Positions 44,941 to 56,442 are shown, numbered from the stretch's first letter. The stretch is 64,000 nt of DNA from CAWDMW01 sp963803575 (GCA_963803575.1 CAWDMW010000002.1:1054001-1118000); one strand, 5' to 3'. The notes: generated by a model from the sequence alone, not told the origin. Program-made: numbers and translations.

Positions 44941-45554
44941 GACTGCCTCGCTTCTTTTAGCTCTTTGATGGCCGAGCGGTAAATGCGCCATGCGCTGCGT
45001 AAAAACAGTGCGGCAATCAAAAACGCGACAATGATATCCGGCCAGTGGCTTTGGGTGAACGCTACGCCAGCGGCTGCCAGCATCACCAGTACATTGCCGA
45101 TGGCATCATTGCGGCTGCAAATCCACACCGATTCGCGGTTGCTATCGCCTTCGCGGTAGCGGTAAAGCATCCATGCGCTGGCAACATTAACCAGCAATGC
45201 CAGCAGGCCGATAGCACCCATTACCTCGGCTTGTGGTACTGCCTCGGTTGCGGCGCGGTAGATGCTATTGCCGATGACCAGCAGGCCAAATAACCCCATC
45301 GTGCCGCCTTTGATCAGCGAGGCTTTGGCGCGGGTGGCCAATGCCTTATCCAGCACATAGAGCGAGATGGCATAGTTAAAGGCATCGGCAAAGAAATCCA
45401 CCGCATCGGCTAACAACGCTACCGATCCGGAATAAAAACTGGCGATTACCTCCACCAGAAACATTCCGGCATTCAGTGCCAAAATAATCCAAAGGATTTT
45501 CCGGTAATTGCTATCGGCTACATTGCCACCAGCATCATTATCGCAACAACTCAT
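44937..45554 (-). CDS. Short CDF family cation transporter
   Basis: The 205-residue protein begins SCCDNDAGGNVADSNYRKIL and has six helices with SVALLADAVDFFADAFNYAI and RNDAIGNVLVMLAAAGVAFT (metal-site acidic residues). It lacks the cytoplasmic C-terminal domain of the longer CDF at 43140. Such short forms are common next to lspA in metal islands. It starts 4 bases inside the end of the RND permease gene. Confidence 0.88.
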   Translation of the reverse strand: MSCCDNDAGGNVADSNYRKILWIILALNAGMFLVEVIASFYSGSVALLADAVDFFADAFNYAISLYVLDKALATRAKASLIKGGTMGLFGLLVIGNSIYRAATEAVPQAEVMGAIGLLALLVNVASAWMLYRYREGDSNRESVWICSRNDAIGNVLVMLAAAGVAFTQSHWPDIIVAFLIAALFLRSAWRIYRSAIKELKEARQS

Positions 45555-48500
45555 AGCGCCTCCTGCTCACGTTCTTTTTTGTGAAACAGTCGGTACAGAG
45601 CTGGTAGCACCAGCAAGGTCAGCGCGGTGGAGGAAATGATCCCGCCAATCACTACTGTGGCTAAAGGCCGCTGCACTTCCGAGCCTGCACCAACATTGAG
45701 CGCCATTGGCACAAAGCCAAGGCTGGCAACCAGTGCAGTCATTAAGATAGGCCGTAAGCGCGTGAGTGCTCCCTCGATGATAGCCTCATCCAGCTTCATG
45801 CCTTTTTCTTGCAATGCGCGGATGAAAGATACCATCACTACACCGTTAAGCACCGCCACACCGGAGAGCGCGATAAAGCCAACGCCTGCGGAGATGGACA
45901 ACGGGATATCTCTAAGCCATAACGCAGCCACACCGCCAGTTAAGGCCAGTGGCACGCCGGAGAAAATCAGCAACGCGGCGCGGCCTGAGCCAAAGGCCAT
46001 AAATAGCAGGCCAAAAATCAGCAACAATGCCACGGGTACGACAATGGTCAGGCGCTCTTTGGCAGAGATTAGCTGCTCAAACGTGCCGCCATATTCCGTC
46101 CAGTAACCGGGGGGAATATCCACCTTATTGCGCACCGCCTGTTGCACATCTTCGACGAAGCCACCCAGATCACGACCGCGCACGTTGGCGGTGACCACAA
46201 TACGCCGCTTTCCTTGCTCACGGCTAATTTGATTAGGCCCGTAAATAACCTCCAGCGTTGCTACTTCTTTTAGCGGCACATAATCCGGTTGGTTGCTATT
46301 TGCCTCCTGATGCACTTGATTAAGCGGCACTGGCAGACGCTGGAGCGTATCCATATCGGTACGCAGATGCTCCGGCAGACGCACGATAATATCAAAACGT
46401 CGATCGCCTTCAAAAAGCTGTCCGGCTTCTTTGCCACCCATCGCCACTTGCACTACATCTTGCACATCGGACACATTCAAACCGTAGCGATCCAATGCGG
46501 CACGATTAGGTTGGACGGATAACACTGGCAAGCCGGTTACCTGTTCAACCTTTACCGATACGGCACCGTCAACCGTTCTCAGCACCGCAGCAACATCCTG
46601 AGCAGAGCTGAGTAGCTGGTCGAGATCATCACCATAGACCTTTACCGCCAGATCACTCCGCACACCTGAAATTAGTTCGTTAAAGCGCATCTGGATCGGC
46701 TGGGTGAATTCGTAATTATTGCCCGGCGCTGCCTGCAATGCTTCCTCCAGCTCTTTAATAAACTCTTGCTTGGTTTGGCTTGGGTCAGGCCATTCACTGC
46801 GAGATTTAAGGATTAGGAATGTATCGGCCACGTTAGGCGGCATCGGGTCGGTTGCCACTTCCGGCGTACCAATCCTGCTAAATACTTCCTTCACTTGTGG
46901 AAACTGGCTGGCAATGGCCTCGACAGATTTTTGCATTTCTACCGATTGATCAAGGCCAGTACCGGGGATGCGCATGGCATGGAAAGCGATATCGCCTTCA
47001 TCAAGGCTAGGGATAAACTCTGCTCCCATGCGCGAACCTACCACCAAACTCAGCAGCACCAAGACGGTGGCACCGATGATAATCTGTTTGGGATGCACGA
47101 GGCTCCATTCCAGCATGGGTTTATACCACTGCTTGGATTTACGGATGATGGCACTTTCCTTTTCCTCCACCTTGCCCGTTACAAACATCGCAACAGCGGC
47201 TGGCACGAAGGTGATGGACAGCACTAATGCGGCCAGCAATGCGGTGACCACAGTAAAGGCCATCGGGTGGAACATCTTGCCCTCAATGCCAGTTAGGGCA
47301 AAGATCGGCAGATATACTACGGTGATAATCAATACCCCAAACAAGCTGGGCTTGATCACCTCCACCGTAGCTTCAGCGGTAAGTTTAAACCGTTCCTCTT
47401 TGGTGAGTAACCTTCCAAGCTGGTGCTGCATCATGCCAAAACGCCTGATACAGTTTTCAATAATGATGACTGCGCCATCGACGATCAGACCAAAATCCAA
47501 TGCCCCTAAGCTCATGAGGTTGCCCGATACGCCGCGCTCGACCATGCCGGTGATGGTCATAAGCATGGAAATCGGAATCACGGCGGCGGTAATAAGGGCG
47601 GCGCGGATATTGCCGAGCAGCAAAAACAGCACCACAATGACCAGCAACGCGCCTTCCATGAGGTTTTTTTCTACCGTCCAGATGGTGCGATCGACCAGCG
47701 AGGTGCGATCATAGACAGGCTTGGCAATCACTCCTTCGGGCAGGCTGTCATTAACGATCTCCAGCTTTGCTGCCACGCGGCTTGCTACGTCACGGCTATT
47801 TTCACCGATAAGCATCATCGCTGTTCCGAGCACTACTTCTTCCCCACGCTGCGTTGCCGCACCAGTTCTTAAAGGTGAGCCGAGTTTGACATCGGCAATA
47901 TCACCAATACGCAGGGTCAAATCGTCGCGCTTGGCAACGATGATATGTTCGATGTCGCGTATATTTTTGACCTGTCCGGGGATGCGGATGAGATACTGCT
48001 CCCCGTTTTTCTCGATATAGCCTGCACCAACATTATTGTTATTACGCTCCAGTGCGGTCATAACATTGCTGGTGGTCAGGCCATAGGCCAATAAACGCTC
48101 TGGGTATGGCATCACATGAAATTGCTTCTCATAGCCGCCGATAGAGTTAATCTCGATAACGCCCTTAATGTTGCGAAGCTGCGGTTCGATGATCCATTCC
48201 TGTATCGTCAATAAATCCATCGGGGTATAGGCCGAGCCATCTTCTTTAACTGCGCCTTCCTCTGCTTGGACGACATACATATAAATCTCACCAAGTCCGG
48301 TGGCGATTGGCCCCATGATCGGTTCCAAACCGTCGGGGATTTCACCTGTGATTTGTGATAGGCGCTCGCTTAGAAGCTGCCGAGCAAAATAGATGTCTGT
48401 ACCATCTTCAAACACCACCGTCACTTGGCTAAGGCCATAGCGCGAGAGCGAGCGTGTATAGTCCAGCTTGGGGATTCCAGCTAATACGGTTTCAATGGGG

Positions 48501-48700
48501 AAAGTGACGCGCTGCTCGACCTCCAATGGAGAGTAACCCGGTGCGGCGGTGTTAATCTGCACCTGCACGTTGGTGATATCCGGCACCGCATCAATCGACA
48601 GACGGTTGAAATTGTAAACCCCAAGCGCCATTAAGCCGATCACGATGAACATGACTAGCCAGCGATGGCGTATCGAAGCATAAATAATTTTCTCTAACAT
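45551..48700 (-). CDS. CzcA/CusA family RND heavy-metal efflux permease
   Basis: The 1,049-residue inner-membrane proton-driven pump begins IYASIRHRWLVMFIVIGLMA, VDAVPDITN-like SIDAVPDITNVQVQI and ALDFGLIVDGAVIIIENCIR, with the charged residues of the TM4 proton relay. LAVKVYGDDLDQLLS and GVAVLNGVVMVSFIRAL are also family marks. The substrate (Zn/Cd/Co versus Cu/Ag) cannot be settled, but CDF neighbours favour the divalent CzcA type. It is intact and lies downstream of its adaptor and outer-membrane partner. Confidence 0.94.
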   Translation of the reverse strand: MLEKIIYASIRHRWLVMFIVIGLMALGVYNFNRLSIDAVPDITNVQVQINTAAPGYSPLEVEQRVTFPIETVLAGIPKLDYTRSLSRYGLSQVTVVFEDGTDIYFARQLLSERLSQITGEIPDGLEPIMGPIATGLGEIYMYVVQAEEGAVKEDGSAYTPMDLLTIQEWIIEPQLRNIKGVIEINSIGGYEKQFHVMPYPERLLAYGLTTSNVMTALERNNNNVGAGYIEKNGEQYLIRIPGQVKNIRDIEHIIVAKRDDLTLRIGDIADVKLGSPLRTGAATQRGEEVVLGTAMMLIGENSRDVASRVAAKLEIVNDSLPEGVIAKPVYDRTSLVDRTIWTVEKNLMEGALLVIVVLFLLLGNIRAALITAAVIPISMLMTITGMVERGVSGNLMSLGALDFGLIVDGAVIIIENCIRRFGMMQHQLGRLLTKEERFKLTAEATVEVIKPSLFGVLIITVVYLPIFALTGIEGKMFHPMAFTVVTALLAALVLSITFVPAAVAMFVTGKVEEKESAIIRKSKQWYKPMLEWSLVHPKQIIIGATVLVLLSLVVGSRMGAEFIPSLDEGDIAFHAMRIPGTGLDQSVEMQKSVEAIASQFPQVKEVFSRIGTPEVATDPMPPNVADTFLILKSRSEWPDPSQTKQEFIKELEEALQAAPGNNYEFTQPIQMRFNELISGVRSDLAVKVYGDDLDQLLSSAQDVAAVLRTVDGAVSVKVEQVTGLPVLSVQPNRAALDRYGLNVSDVQDVVQVAMGGKEAGQLFEGDRRFDIIVRLPEHLRTDMDTLQRLPVPLNQVHQEANSNQPDYVPLKEVATLEVIYGPNQISREQGKRRIVVTANVRGRDLGGFVEDVQQAVRNKVDIPPGYWTEYGGTFEQLISAKERLTIVVPVALLLIFGLLFMAFGSGRAALLIFSGVPLALTGGVAALWLRDIPLSISAGVGFIALSGVAVLNGVVMVSFIRALQEKGMKLDEAIIEGALTRLRPILMTALVASLGFVPMALNVGAGSEVQRPLATVVIGGIISSTALTLLVLPALYRLFHKKEREQEAL

Positions 48701-48709
48701 ATTGGTCTC

Positions 48710-49684
48710 CTAATGGTCATGTTCGGCTTCGGATTTACCGATATCCGCTTTGATGATAAAACTGCCGACGCTGACATATTCCTCGCCCACTTTTAGGCCG
48801 GAGAGAATCTCCACCATCTCGCCATCGCGTTTGCCAATCGATACCGGACGAGCTTCGTAAGCATCACCTTCTTTTACAAACACCACATTTCTCTCTTCGA
48901 TTTGCTGGATTGCATCTTCTGTGATCGCAAGGCTTACGGGATGCTCACTGAGCATTACATCGCCTTCGACGGTCATACCTGGTCGCCATGTATTTTCCGG
49001 GTTGGTTACCGATACCACAGCGGTGATCGTTTGGCTGAGTGGGTCGGCGGTGGGAAGAATCAGCGTAATCGGCGCTTGGGTTTTATGGTCACCATCAATC
49101 GTATGCACCCGCACCGATTGGCCTTCTTTCACCTTATCAAGATCACGCGGGAAAACATGAAACTCTGCCCATACCTCTGAAAGATTGGCAATGGTAAATA
49201 GCGGCTCTCCTCCGGCAACACTGCCGATATTGGTATTGCGCGTCAGTACCACGCCATCGACTGGTGAGGTGACGTTGTAGCTGCGTAAACTATCATTGGC
49301 TTCAATGGTGGCCAGTGCTTGGCCTTTGCTAACCTTGTCACCCCAGCTTACCTTCACGCTCTTAACGATACCGGAAAAACGAGCGCCCACTTCTGCTGTG
49401 GTGTTACGATTGGTAACAATACGCCCGGTGAGGGTTAGTGTCTCATAAATAGTCGCTGCTTCTGCCTTCGCGGTTTGAATGCCAGCATTTTCTGCCACTG
49501 AGTCATCAATTACCGTTCTGCCTTCACCATGCTCATTTTCTTCGCCTTCCTCATGCGCATCCTCTCCATGTTCATCGCCATGTTCTGCGTGCGGGTGATC
49601 TTCGTGATCAGACATCGCGTAATAGGCTATGCCTCCGGCCACCACTAAAAGTATAGCAAGAAGTGTTATGTAATTGTTTTTCAT
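48710..49684 (-). CDS. RND efflux periplasmic adaptor (CzcB/CusB-like)
   Basis: The 324-residue protein has an N-terminal membrane anchor (YITLLAILLVVAGGIAYYAM). A His/Glu/Asp-rich segment (EDHPHAEHGDEHGEDAHEEG) probably binds metal. The membrane-fusion core has VGARFSGIVKSVKVSWGDKV and SPVDGVVLTRNTNIGSVAGG. It links the RND pump to the TolC partner. It starts 4 bases inside the end of the outer-membrane gene and is 9 bases before the pump gene. Confidence 0.92.
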   Translation of the reverse strand: MKNNYITLLAILLVVAGGIAYYAMSDHEDHPHAEHGDEHGEDAHEEGEENEHGEGRTVIDDSVAENAGIQTAKAEAATIYETLTLTGRIVTNRNTTAEVGARFSGIVKSVKVSWGDKVSKGQALATIEANDSLRSYNVTSPVDGVVLTRNTNIGSVAGGEPLFTIANLSEVWAEFHVFPRDLDKVKEGQSVRVHTIDGDHKTQAPITLILPTADPLSQTITAVVSVTNPENTWRPGMTVEGDVMLSEHPVSLAITEDAIQQIEERNVVFVKEGDAYEARPVSIGKRDGEMVEILSGLKVGEEYVSVGSFIIKADIGKSEAEHDH

Positions 49685-50979
49685 TTTTTTTCTCCTGTGG
49701 TAGTCAGCCGCTGCACATTCGCACTGGCCGCATGGTAAGCTCGAAGCGCCTCGACATGTTGCTCCTTCACTTCAAAAAGAGTGCGCTGGGCATCTAGCAC
49801 TTCCAAATAAGGAAAGCTGCCTGCCTGATATCCCTCGCGGGACAGCCGGAAGGCTTTTTCTGCGGAGGGAATGATGTCATCTTTGAGCGTGTTGGCCTGA
49901 TCGTAAGCGTTGGTTAAATCTTCAAGATGTTGAAATATCTCGTTACGCAATGTTAATTGCGCATGGCGGCCTTGGCTTTCAACCTGCACTGCCTCGCTTC
50001 GGGCTTTCGTTATATTACCCTGATTGGCGTTGAATACCGGAATGGGGATGGACAGACCGAGCATGAAGGCTTGCTGGTCTTCTCCTCGTAAATCGCGCAC
50101 ACCTACGGTTACGTTGGGATCAGGAATGGCATTCGATTCTTCCAGTTCCGCCAATGCCATGCGACGCTGATATTCCACATCCCAGCGTTTTAAATCCGGT
50201 GTTTTATCCAGCAATGTTTCCACCTCATGCTCGGTGGGAGGTGCTTTAAGCTCATAGAAATGCGCATCCGCTAAGTGAAAACTATCATCATGCCCAGCCC
50301 ACAAACTTGAAAGCACATGCTTAGTATGCTGAGATTCTCGCTCGGCGCGGGTCAGGTTAAAGCTGGCTGTGGATACCCCAATTTTTGCTTTACTCTGCTG
50401 GATTTCCGGTTCGCGTGCTGCTTGCACACGTTTTCTGACCGTCTTATAAAGCTGCTCTGCCAGCTCCTTACGTTCTTGAGCAAGGCGCAACGCTTCCTGC
50501 GCGGCAACCGCGTCGGCATAGGCAATATGCACATCACGCACTAAGTTAAATTGCTCGATATCCGTATCCAATTGGCTGAGGGCATATCCTTGCTCGGCTG
50601 CAGCCATACGGTTGCTACGTTTTCCACCTATTTCGATTTGTTGCGATATGCCGTAAGTGATTTCAGCGCCGCTAATGCCGCTCAGTTGACCGCTGCCTGC
50701 AATATCTTCTGCTTCCATAAAGATATTGGGGTTTGGACGGTAACCAGCTTGTTCGCGCATTCCGCCTGCTGCTTCCTGACCGGCTTGGCTGGCTTTTAAA
50801 CGTGGAGCGGCGTTAATTGCTTTAGCAATGGCATCGTCAAGGGTAATGACAGATGTTCGATGCTCTTGATGTTCTGCGTGAATCTGTGAATGTGCTGCTT
50901 TTTCTGCCCAAGCTGGCGGTGACAAGATGGTTGAGCACACCAACCCTCCCACACAGAGTGTCTTTAATAATAATTGCAT
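49681..50979 (-). CDS. TolC family outer membrane efflux protein (CzcC/CusC-like)
   Basis: The 432-residue protein has a signal peptide (LLKTLCVGGLVCSTILSPPA). Two repeats of the TolC fold follow: AINAAPRLKASQAGQEAAGG early and FRLSREGYQAGSFPYLEVLD near the end. It forms the outer-membrane channel of the tripartite pump. It is upstream of and overlapping the adaptor gene, the CBA order of czc operons. Confidence 0.92.
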   Translation of the reverse strand: MQLLLKTLCVGGLVCSTILSPPAWAEKAAHSQIHAEHQEHRTSVITLDDAIAKAINAAPRLKASQAGQEAAGGMREQAGYRPNPNIFMEAEDIAGSGQLSGISGAEITYGISQQIEIGGKRSNRMAAAEQGYALSQLDTDIEQFNLVRDVHIAYADAVAAQEALRLAQERKELAEQLYKTVRKRVQAAREPEIQQSKAKIGVSTASFNLTRAERESQHTKHVLSSLWAGHDDSFHLADAHFYELKAPPTEHEVETLLDKTPDLKRWDVEYQRRMALAELEESNAIPDPNVTVGVRDLRGEDQQAFMLGLSIPIPVFNANQGNITKARSEAVQVESQGRHAQLTLRNEIFQHLEDLTNAYDQANTLKDDIIPSAEKAFRLSREGYQAGSFPYLEVLDAQRTLFEVKEQHVEALRAYHAASANVQRLTTTGEKK

Positions 50980-51086
50980 GATATTTTCCCTAAATTCCTA
51001 AATCCGTGCTGTATCGCAACGAGTTAAGCGGCAATTACCGCACACTGATTGCGTTGCAGGCACACGTCACCTGCTAAAAAAGGAAT

Positions 51087-51419
51087 TTAGGCTTGGGGAG
51101 GTTTTGAAGGGGGGTAGTGCAGTTGGGATAGGTAAGTAACGCCATCACTGCTATGGGCCGCTTGACTTGAGACCATGACAGGCTCGGATTTGCCGTTCAT
51201 GAAAGCGGCATGGTGGTGATGTCCGGCGCAACGAGCACAGCAATCGCAATCAGCTTTCTGACTGCCATCCTCTTGACCCTGCTTATCCATCACAGATGTT
51301 TGCTGCAATCCATCACAAACAAAGCCTTCCGCGCAATCGGCATGCGCTGTGCTGGCGATACTCATCACCAACATCGCAACCACTAAAATATATGCGGGAA
51401 GTTTTGTCATAGCCTTCAC
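51087..51419 (-). CDS. Cys/His-rich exported protein of the efflux operon
   Basis: The protein is about 110 residues (107 if started at the ATG at 51410). It has a signal peptide (LPAYILVVAMLVMSIASTAHA) and cysteines in DCAEGFVCDGLQ and KADCDCCARCAGHHHHAAF, then a Pro-rich end YPPSKPPQA. Similar short proteins precede czc/cus pump genes and are presumed periplasmic metal binders or sensors. It is the first gene of the eight-gene operon. Confidence 0.65.
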   Translation of the reverse strand: MKAMTKLPAYILVVAMLVMSIASTAHADCAEGFVCDGLQQTSVMDKQGQEDGSQKADCDCCARCAGHHHHAAFMNGKSEPVMVSSQAAHSSDGVTYLSQLHYPPSKPPQA

Positions 51420-51509
51420 ACTAGCATATAATTGCTAAGTTTCTAGTTTTTATTGTAAAAAGTGTTCGGACGCGACATAAATCATAAGGTTAGCATAGTA
51501 AAGTGAATC

Positions 51510-52841
51510 TTAGCTCTTATGAGCGTCTTCCGGCATCAGCTTATCTAGCGTGATGCTGGCGGCCATATCCCCTGTGACATTTACTGAGGTGCGACACATA
51601 TCTAGAATCCGGTCTACCCCAATGATGAGGGCAATGCCTGTGGGTGGTATGCCTACACTCTCTAAAATGGTGGCTAAAATCACAATGCCGACTCCGGGTG
51701 TGCCGGGAGAACCGATAGATGCACCTGTTGCCATGACCACCACCAGAATCATTCCGGATATCCCGATATCCACCTGAAACACCTGTGCTAAAAAGAGTGT
51801 GGCAACGCCCTGATAAAGCGCCGTGCCGCCCATATTAATGGTGGTGCCAAGCGGAATAACAAAGCGGGAAATGCCTGAGCGCACGCCCAGCTTTTCCTCT
51901 GTCGGTGCTAAGTGTTAAGGGCATCACCGCAGCCGAGCTGGAAGTGGAAAGTGCTAGCAGCATGACTTCTCTGGATGACTTCAAGAATTTGAGCGGATTC
52001 ATGCGTCCGATAATGGCAATAATCAGCAGATATACGCCCAATAAGATAGCCAAGCCGATCAGCACGGTGGCAACATAGACGGCGGTGGCCAGTAAGGTAG
52101 AAATCCCCACTCTGGCGCTGATATTAGCCAGCAAGCCGAATACGGCATAAGGCACGAATTTAAGCACCCAGCTTACGATCACCATGCACACCGATTGGAT
52201 AGAGCCGAGTAAATCAAGAATGGGTTTACGCTGATTAAGTCGGCATGGCCACCAACGCAATGCCTATAATGACTGCGCTGATAACGGTTTGTAGCATGTT
52301 GCCGCTTACAAAAGTGGCGAGTGGGTCTTTGGGAAATAATCCTGTCAGTAATTCGGGGAATTCTTTTAGGGATGGCATGCTTGCCGGGATAGCGCCACTC
52401 GTTTCGGGAACGCCCTCTGACGCCACAATATGTTGGAGCAACGAGCTGTCAATATAGGCTCCGGGCTGGATAATCATGGCTGCCCCAATACCTATCGCTA
52501 CGGCGATAGCGGTGGTAGCGAGGAAAAATAATATGGTGAAGATACCGAGCTTGCCGATATCCTCGCTTGATTCCCCCGCCGCAATACCCCTGATAACCGA
52601 GGCGACAATGAGAGGGATTACAATGAACTGGATGGCCAGAAGGAATATCTTTCCCGGCAGCGCGACCCATCCGGCGATTAATTCCGAGGTATCATTATCC
52701 ACCAGCTGCATGGTGGGGCCGATCAGAACACCAAAGCCCACGCCTAAGAATCATGGCGATAATCACCTGCAGCCACAGCTTGCCCTTTACCAGACCAGTC
52801 AGGCTTGAATGAAGATTAATGAGTGAGCGTGATAGTTCCAA
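51510..52841 (-). pseudogene. Dicarboxylate/amino acid:cation symporter (DAACS/GltP-like), frameshifted
   Basis: The likely TTG start at 52841 gives KGKLWLQVIIAMILG; an extra base near 52752 leads to GFGVLIGPTMQLVDNDTSEL and PLIVASVIRGIAAGESSEDI. Further breaks lie near 52250 and 51900. The late part has the family signature LPLGTTINMGGTALYQGVAT-like VIPLGTTINMGGTALYQGVA and a substrate-site IGVDRILDMCRTSVNVTGD. Joined, it is about 440 residues in the inner membrane. Its link to the metal genes is unclear. Confidence 0.85.
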
Positions 52842-52922
52842 GGGTATGCCTTATTTTATTTGTTAAAATGATGCCTGCGCCCAGAATAGACCATAGTGTT
52901 AAAACTTCAAATATTTCTACAA

Positions 52923-55110
52923 TCACAACCTCTTAATATTAAGCCTGAGCGCGTTGGCCACGACACTCACCGAGCTTAGGGACATGGCCGCTGCTGCGAT
53001 GATCGGCGAAAGCAATATGCCAAAGAACGGATACAACGCCCCGGCTGCAATTGGCACGCCTGCCGCGTTATAGATAAATGCGAAAAACAGGTTCTGCCTG
53101 ATGTTACGCATGGTGGCGCGGGATAGATTGATGGCGGTGACAATGCCATTCAAATCGCCGCGCAGAAGCGTGACGCCTGCGCTCTCCATTGCGACATCGG
53201 TTCCGGTTCCCATCGCCACGCCCACATGCGCCGAGGCTAAGGCCGGGGCATCATTCACCCCATCGCCTGCCATAGCAATAATGGCACCGCCATCGCGCAA
53301 TTCACTCGACGATACGGCTTTTATCCTGCGGCATGACATCCGCATGCACTTCATCAATGCCGAGCTTTTCTGCCACCGAGCGTGCGGTGGTTTCATTATC
53401 CCCGGTGAGCATCACGATTTTTAAGCCTGCCTTGTGCAAGGCGCTAATCGCTTGCGGTGTGGTTTCCTTAATCGGGTCGGCCACTGCAATCATCCCTGCC
53501 AGTTTTCCATCCACTCCGATAAACATCGCTGTGCCACCTTCGGCGCGATAAGTATCGGCTTGTTCTTTCAAGCTGCTGCTATCAACGCCCATATCATCCA
53601 TGAGCTTGGTGTTGCCGAGCGCCACTTCTTTCCCATCAACGCTTCCTTTCACCCCTTTGCCTGTGACCGCTTCAAACGCGCCTGCTTTTTCCAGTTTTAG
53701 CCCTTTGGCTTCTGCGCCGCGCACGATGGCTTCTGCCAACGGATGCTCGCTGCCTTGCTCTAACGAAGCGGCAAGGCGCAGCACCTCATCTTCTGATAAA
53801 TCACTGGCGCTTACCACATGGGTGAGCGCAGGTTTTCCCTCAGTCAGCGTTCCGGTTTTATCGACCACCAGCGTATCCACCTTTTCCAGAATTTCCAACG
53901 CGCTGGCGTTTTTGATCAACACGCCGGATTTTGCACCGCGTCCGACACCAACCATAATCGACATGGGCGTGGCTAACCCAAGCGCACATGGGCAGGCAAT
54001 GATTAACACCGATACGGCGGCAATCAGGCCATAGCTAAAGCCTTGCGCGGCGGCAAAGACCGTCCATGCAATAAAGGCGATGATGGCAATGACGATCACA
54101 ATCGGCACAAACCAGCCCGATACTTTATCGACCACACGCTGGATGGGTGCTTGGCTGCGCTGGGCATCGGCCACCATTTGCACGATTTGCGCGAGCATGG
54201 TGTCGGAGCCTATTTTCTCTGCTTTAATAATCAGCGAGCCATTGCCATTGACCGTACCGCCAATCACTTTTGCACCTTCGGTCTTTTCAATTGGCATCGG
54301 CTCTCCGGTGACCATCGCTTCATCGACATGGCTTTTACCTTCCACCACCACGCCATCGACCGGGACTTTCTCGCCGGGGCGGATGCGCAGCAAATCACCG
54401 AGCTGAATATCCTCGATCGCTATTTCCTCTTCCTCATCACCCTTGATCCGTTTTGCGGTTTTAGGTGCCAGCCCCAGCAGGGCTTTAATTGCGCCTCCGG
54501 TACGCTCCCGCGCTTTGAGTTCCAGCATTTGCCCTAATAACACCAGCACAATGATGACCGCTGCCGCCTCAAAATAGACAGGCACTGCGCCTTCGCTGCG
54601 GAATCCTTCGGGGAAGATGCTTGGCGCGATCGTTGCCACCACGCTATAGACCCACGCCACGCCTGTTCCCATGGCGACGAGCGTAAACATATTTAGCGAC
54701 ATGGTTTTGACCGATTGCCAGCCACGATGGAAGAACGGCCATCCGGCCCATAGCACCACCGGGGTGGCAAAGGCAAATTGTATCCAGTTGGAGAGCTGCT
54801 TATCGATGAGGTGCATATCAAATAGATGTGCGCCCATCTCCAACACCAGCAAAGGTAGCGTCAATACCAACCCGATCCAAAAGCGCCTGCGAAAATCGGT
54901 CAGCTCCGGGTTTTCACCTTCCTCTCCGGTGATCGTCTCCGGCTCCAACGCCATGCCACATTTCGGGCAACTTCCCGGCCCCTTTTGCCGCACCTCCGGG
55001 TGCATGGGACAGGTGTACATCACCGTGGCCGGATCAACGCCCTCTGGCAATTGCTTCGGCTCTTTATTGCCGTGTTCATGGCAGCAGCTTTTGGTGTGTT
55101 CTTCACTCAT
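52923..55110 (-). pseudogene. copA: Cu(+)-translocating P-type ATPase (CopA-like), one frameshift
   Basis: The protein begins with a His/Cys-rich stretch and a heavy-metal-binding domain YTCPMHPEVRQKGPGSCPKC. P1B-ATPase motifs follow: VDEAMVTGEPMP, the CPC metal site IIACPCALGLATP, the phosphorylation site VVDKTGTLTEGK, and GDGVNDAPALASAHV. One extra A near 53330 splits it before VSSSELRDGG. Joined, it is about 728 residues, normal. It exports Cu(I)/Ag(I) from the cytoplasm. It starts 4 bases inside the end of the APC permease gene. Confidence 0.92.
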
Positions 55111-56442
55111 GATGATTCCTCACTTTTATATCGTAAAAATAAACGCTCTCCGGCAAAAATAATGACCAGTCCCACCAGCGATGCCCAAATTACCAGCATA
55201 TCGCTTTGTGCTTTGATCCACAGGAATGCACCCAGCACCACCACGTCTAGTGCGATGGCGGTAATGAGGATGGCGGCATTGGCTTTCACTTCTTTTCGTA
55301 AATAACGCAGCACCCCCCAATGGATGGCGATATCCATGATAAGATAGAAAATAGCACCGAGTGAGGCGATACGGCTTAAATCAAAAAAGACGGTCAGCAG
55401 CATGGCAATGACGATGGTATAGACCAACGTGTGCTTTTGGATGCTGCCCGGCATTCCAAAATGGCTGTGTGGTACCAGCTTCATATCGGTGAGCATGGCC
55501 AGCATGCGCGAGACCGCAAATACGCTGGCAATCACGCCGGAGACGGTGGCGATGATGGCAAAGCCCACCGTAAACCACAAACCCCATTGACCGAAGGCCG
55601 GGCGGCGATGCTTCTGCCAATGCGTAATCCTTGGCTTTGACAATTTCGTCGATGGAAAGGTTCGCACCCACCGCCAAGGTCACGAGCATGTAAATCGACC
55701 AAACAAATAACGATGGATATAATGATAGCGCGACCGACATTCTTATGCGGCTCTTTAATCTCGCCACCGCTGTTGGTGATGGTGGTAAAGCCCTTAAACG
55801 CCAGAATCCCCAAGTGCCACTGCGCCTAAAAATCCGGCAAAGGTCGTTTCCTCCGGCTGGACGGAAACGCTCTCAAAATTAAAGCCGGAGGCGTACAAGC
55901 CACCCGCTGCCAGCAATACCAATCCGCCAATCTTTACAAAGGCCATAAAGAAGGAGAAGGTTTGGATGAATTTATTGCCTAGAATATTGACCAAAAAGGC
56001 AAAGGCCAATAGCCCCACGCCGAGCGCCGGAACCAGCCAGCTACCTTTGATCAATATCGAAGAGCTGCAGGGTATAGGTGCCAAAGGTGCGTGCGACCAG
56101 GCTTTCATTAATCACCATGGAAAAATACATGAGCAATGCGCAGGCGGCGGTCATCGTGCCTTTGCCATACGCCTTTTGCAAAAACATGGCGATGCCGCCG
56201 GCGCTGGGATAGGCATTGGACATTTTCACATAAGAATAGGCGCTAAACCCTGCCACGACAGCGGCGGCTAAAAAAGCCAGCGGGAACCATTCCCGCGCCA
56301 GCTCTGCAACCTGTCCGGTAAGCGCAAAAATGCCTGCGCCGATCATCACTCCGGTACCCATCGACACCGCCCCCCATAATGTCAGGCTGTCTTTTTTATA
56401 ATTCGATGAGCGATCGCTATCGCTATGGTTATGCTCTGTCAT
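55107..56442 (-). pseudogene. APC family amino acid permease, multiple frameshifts
   Basis: The start at 56442 gives SLTLWGAVSMGTGVMIGAGI, FALTGQVAELAREWFPLAFL and SYVKMSNAYPSAGGIAMFLQ, the APC superfamily N-terminus. Later helices appear in other frames (NILGNKFIQTFSFFMAFVKI, ASVFAVSRMLAMLTDMKLVP, ASLGAIFYLIMDIAIHWGVL). Breaks lie near 56045, 55810, 55735 and 55610. Joined, it has about 12 helices. Lying between a Cys-rich peptide and CopA under a MerR-type promoter, it may supply or export a thiol amino acid or other metal ligand; this is inference. Confidence 0.78.
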
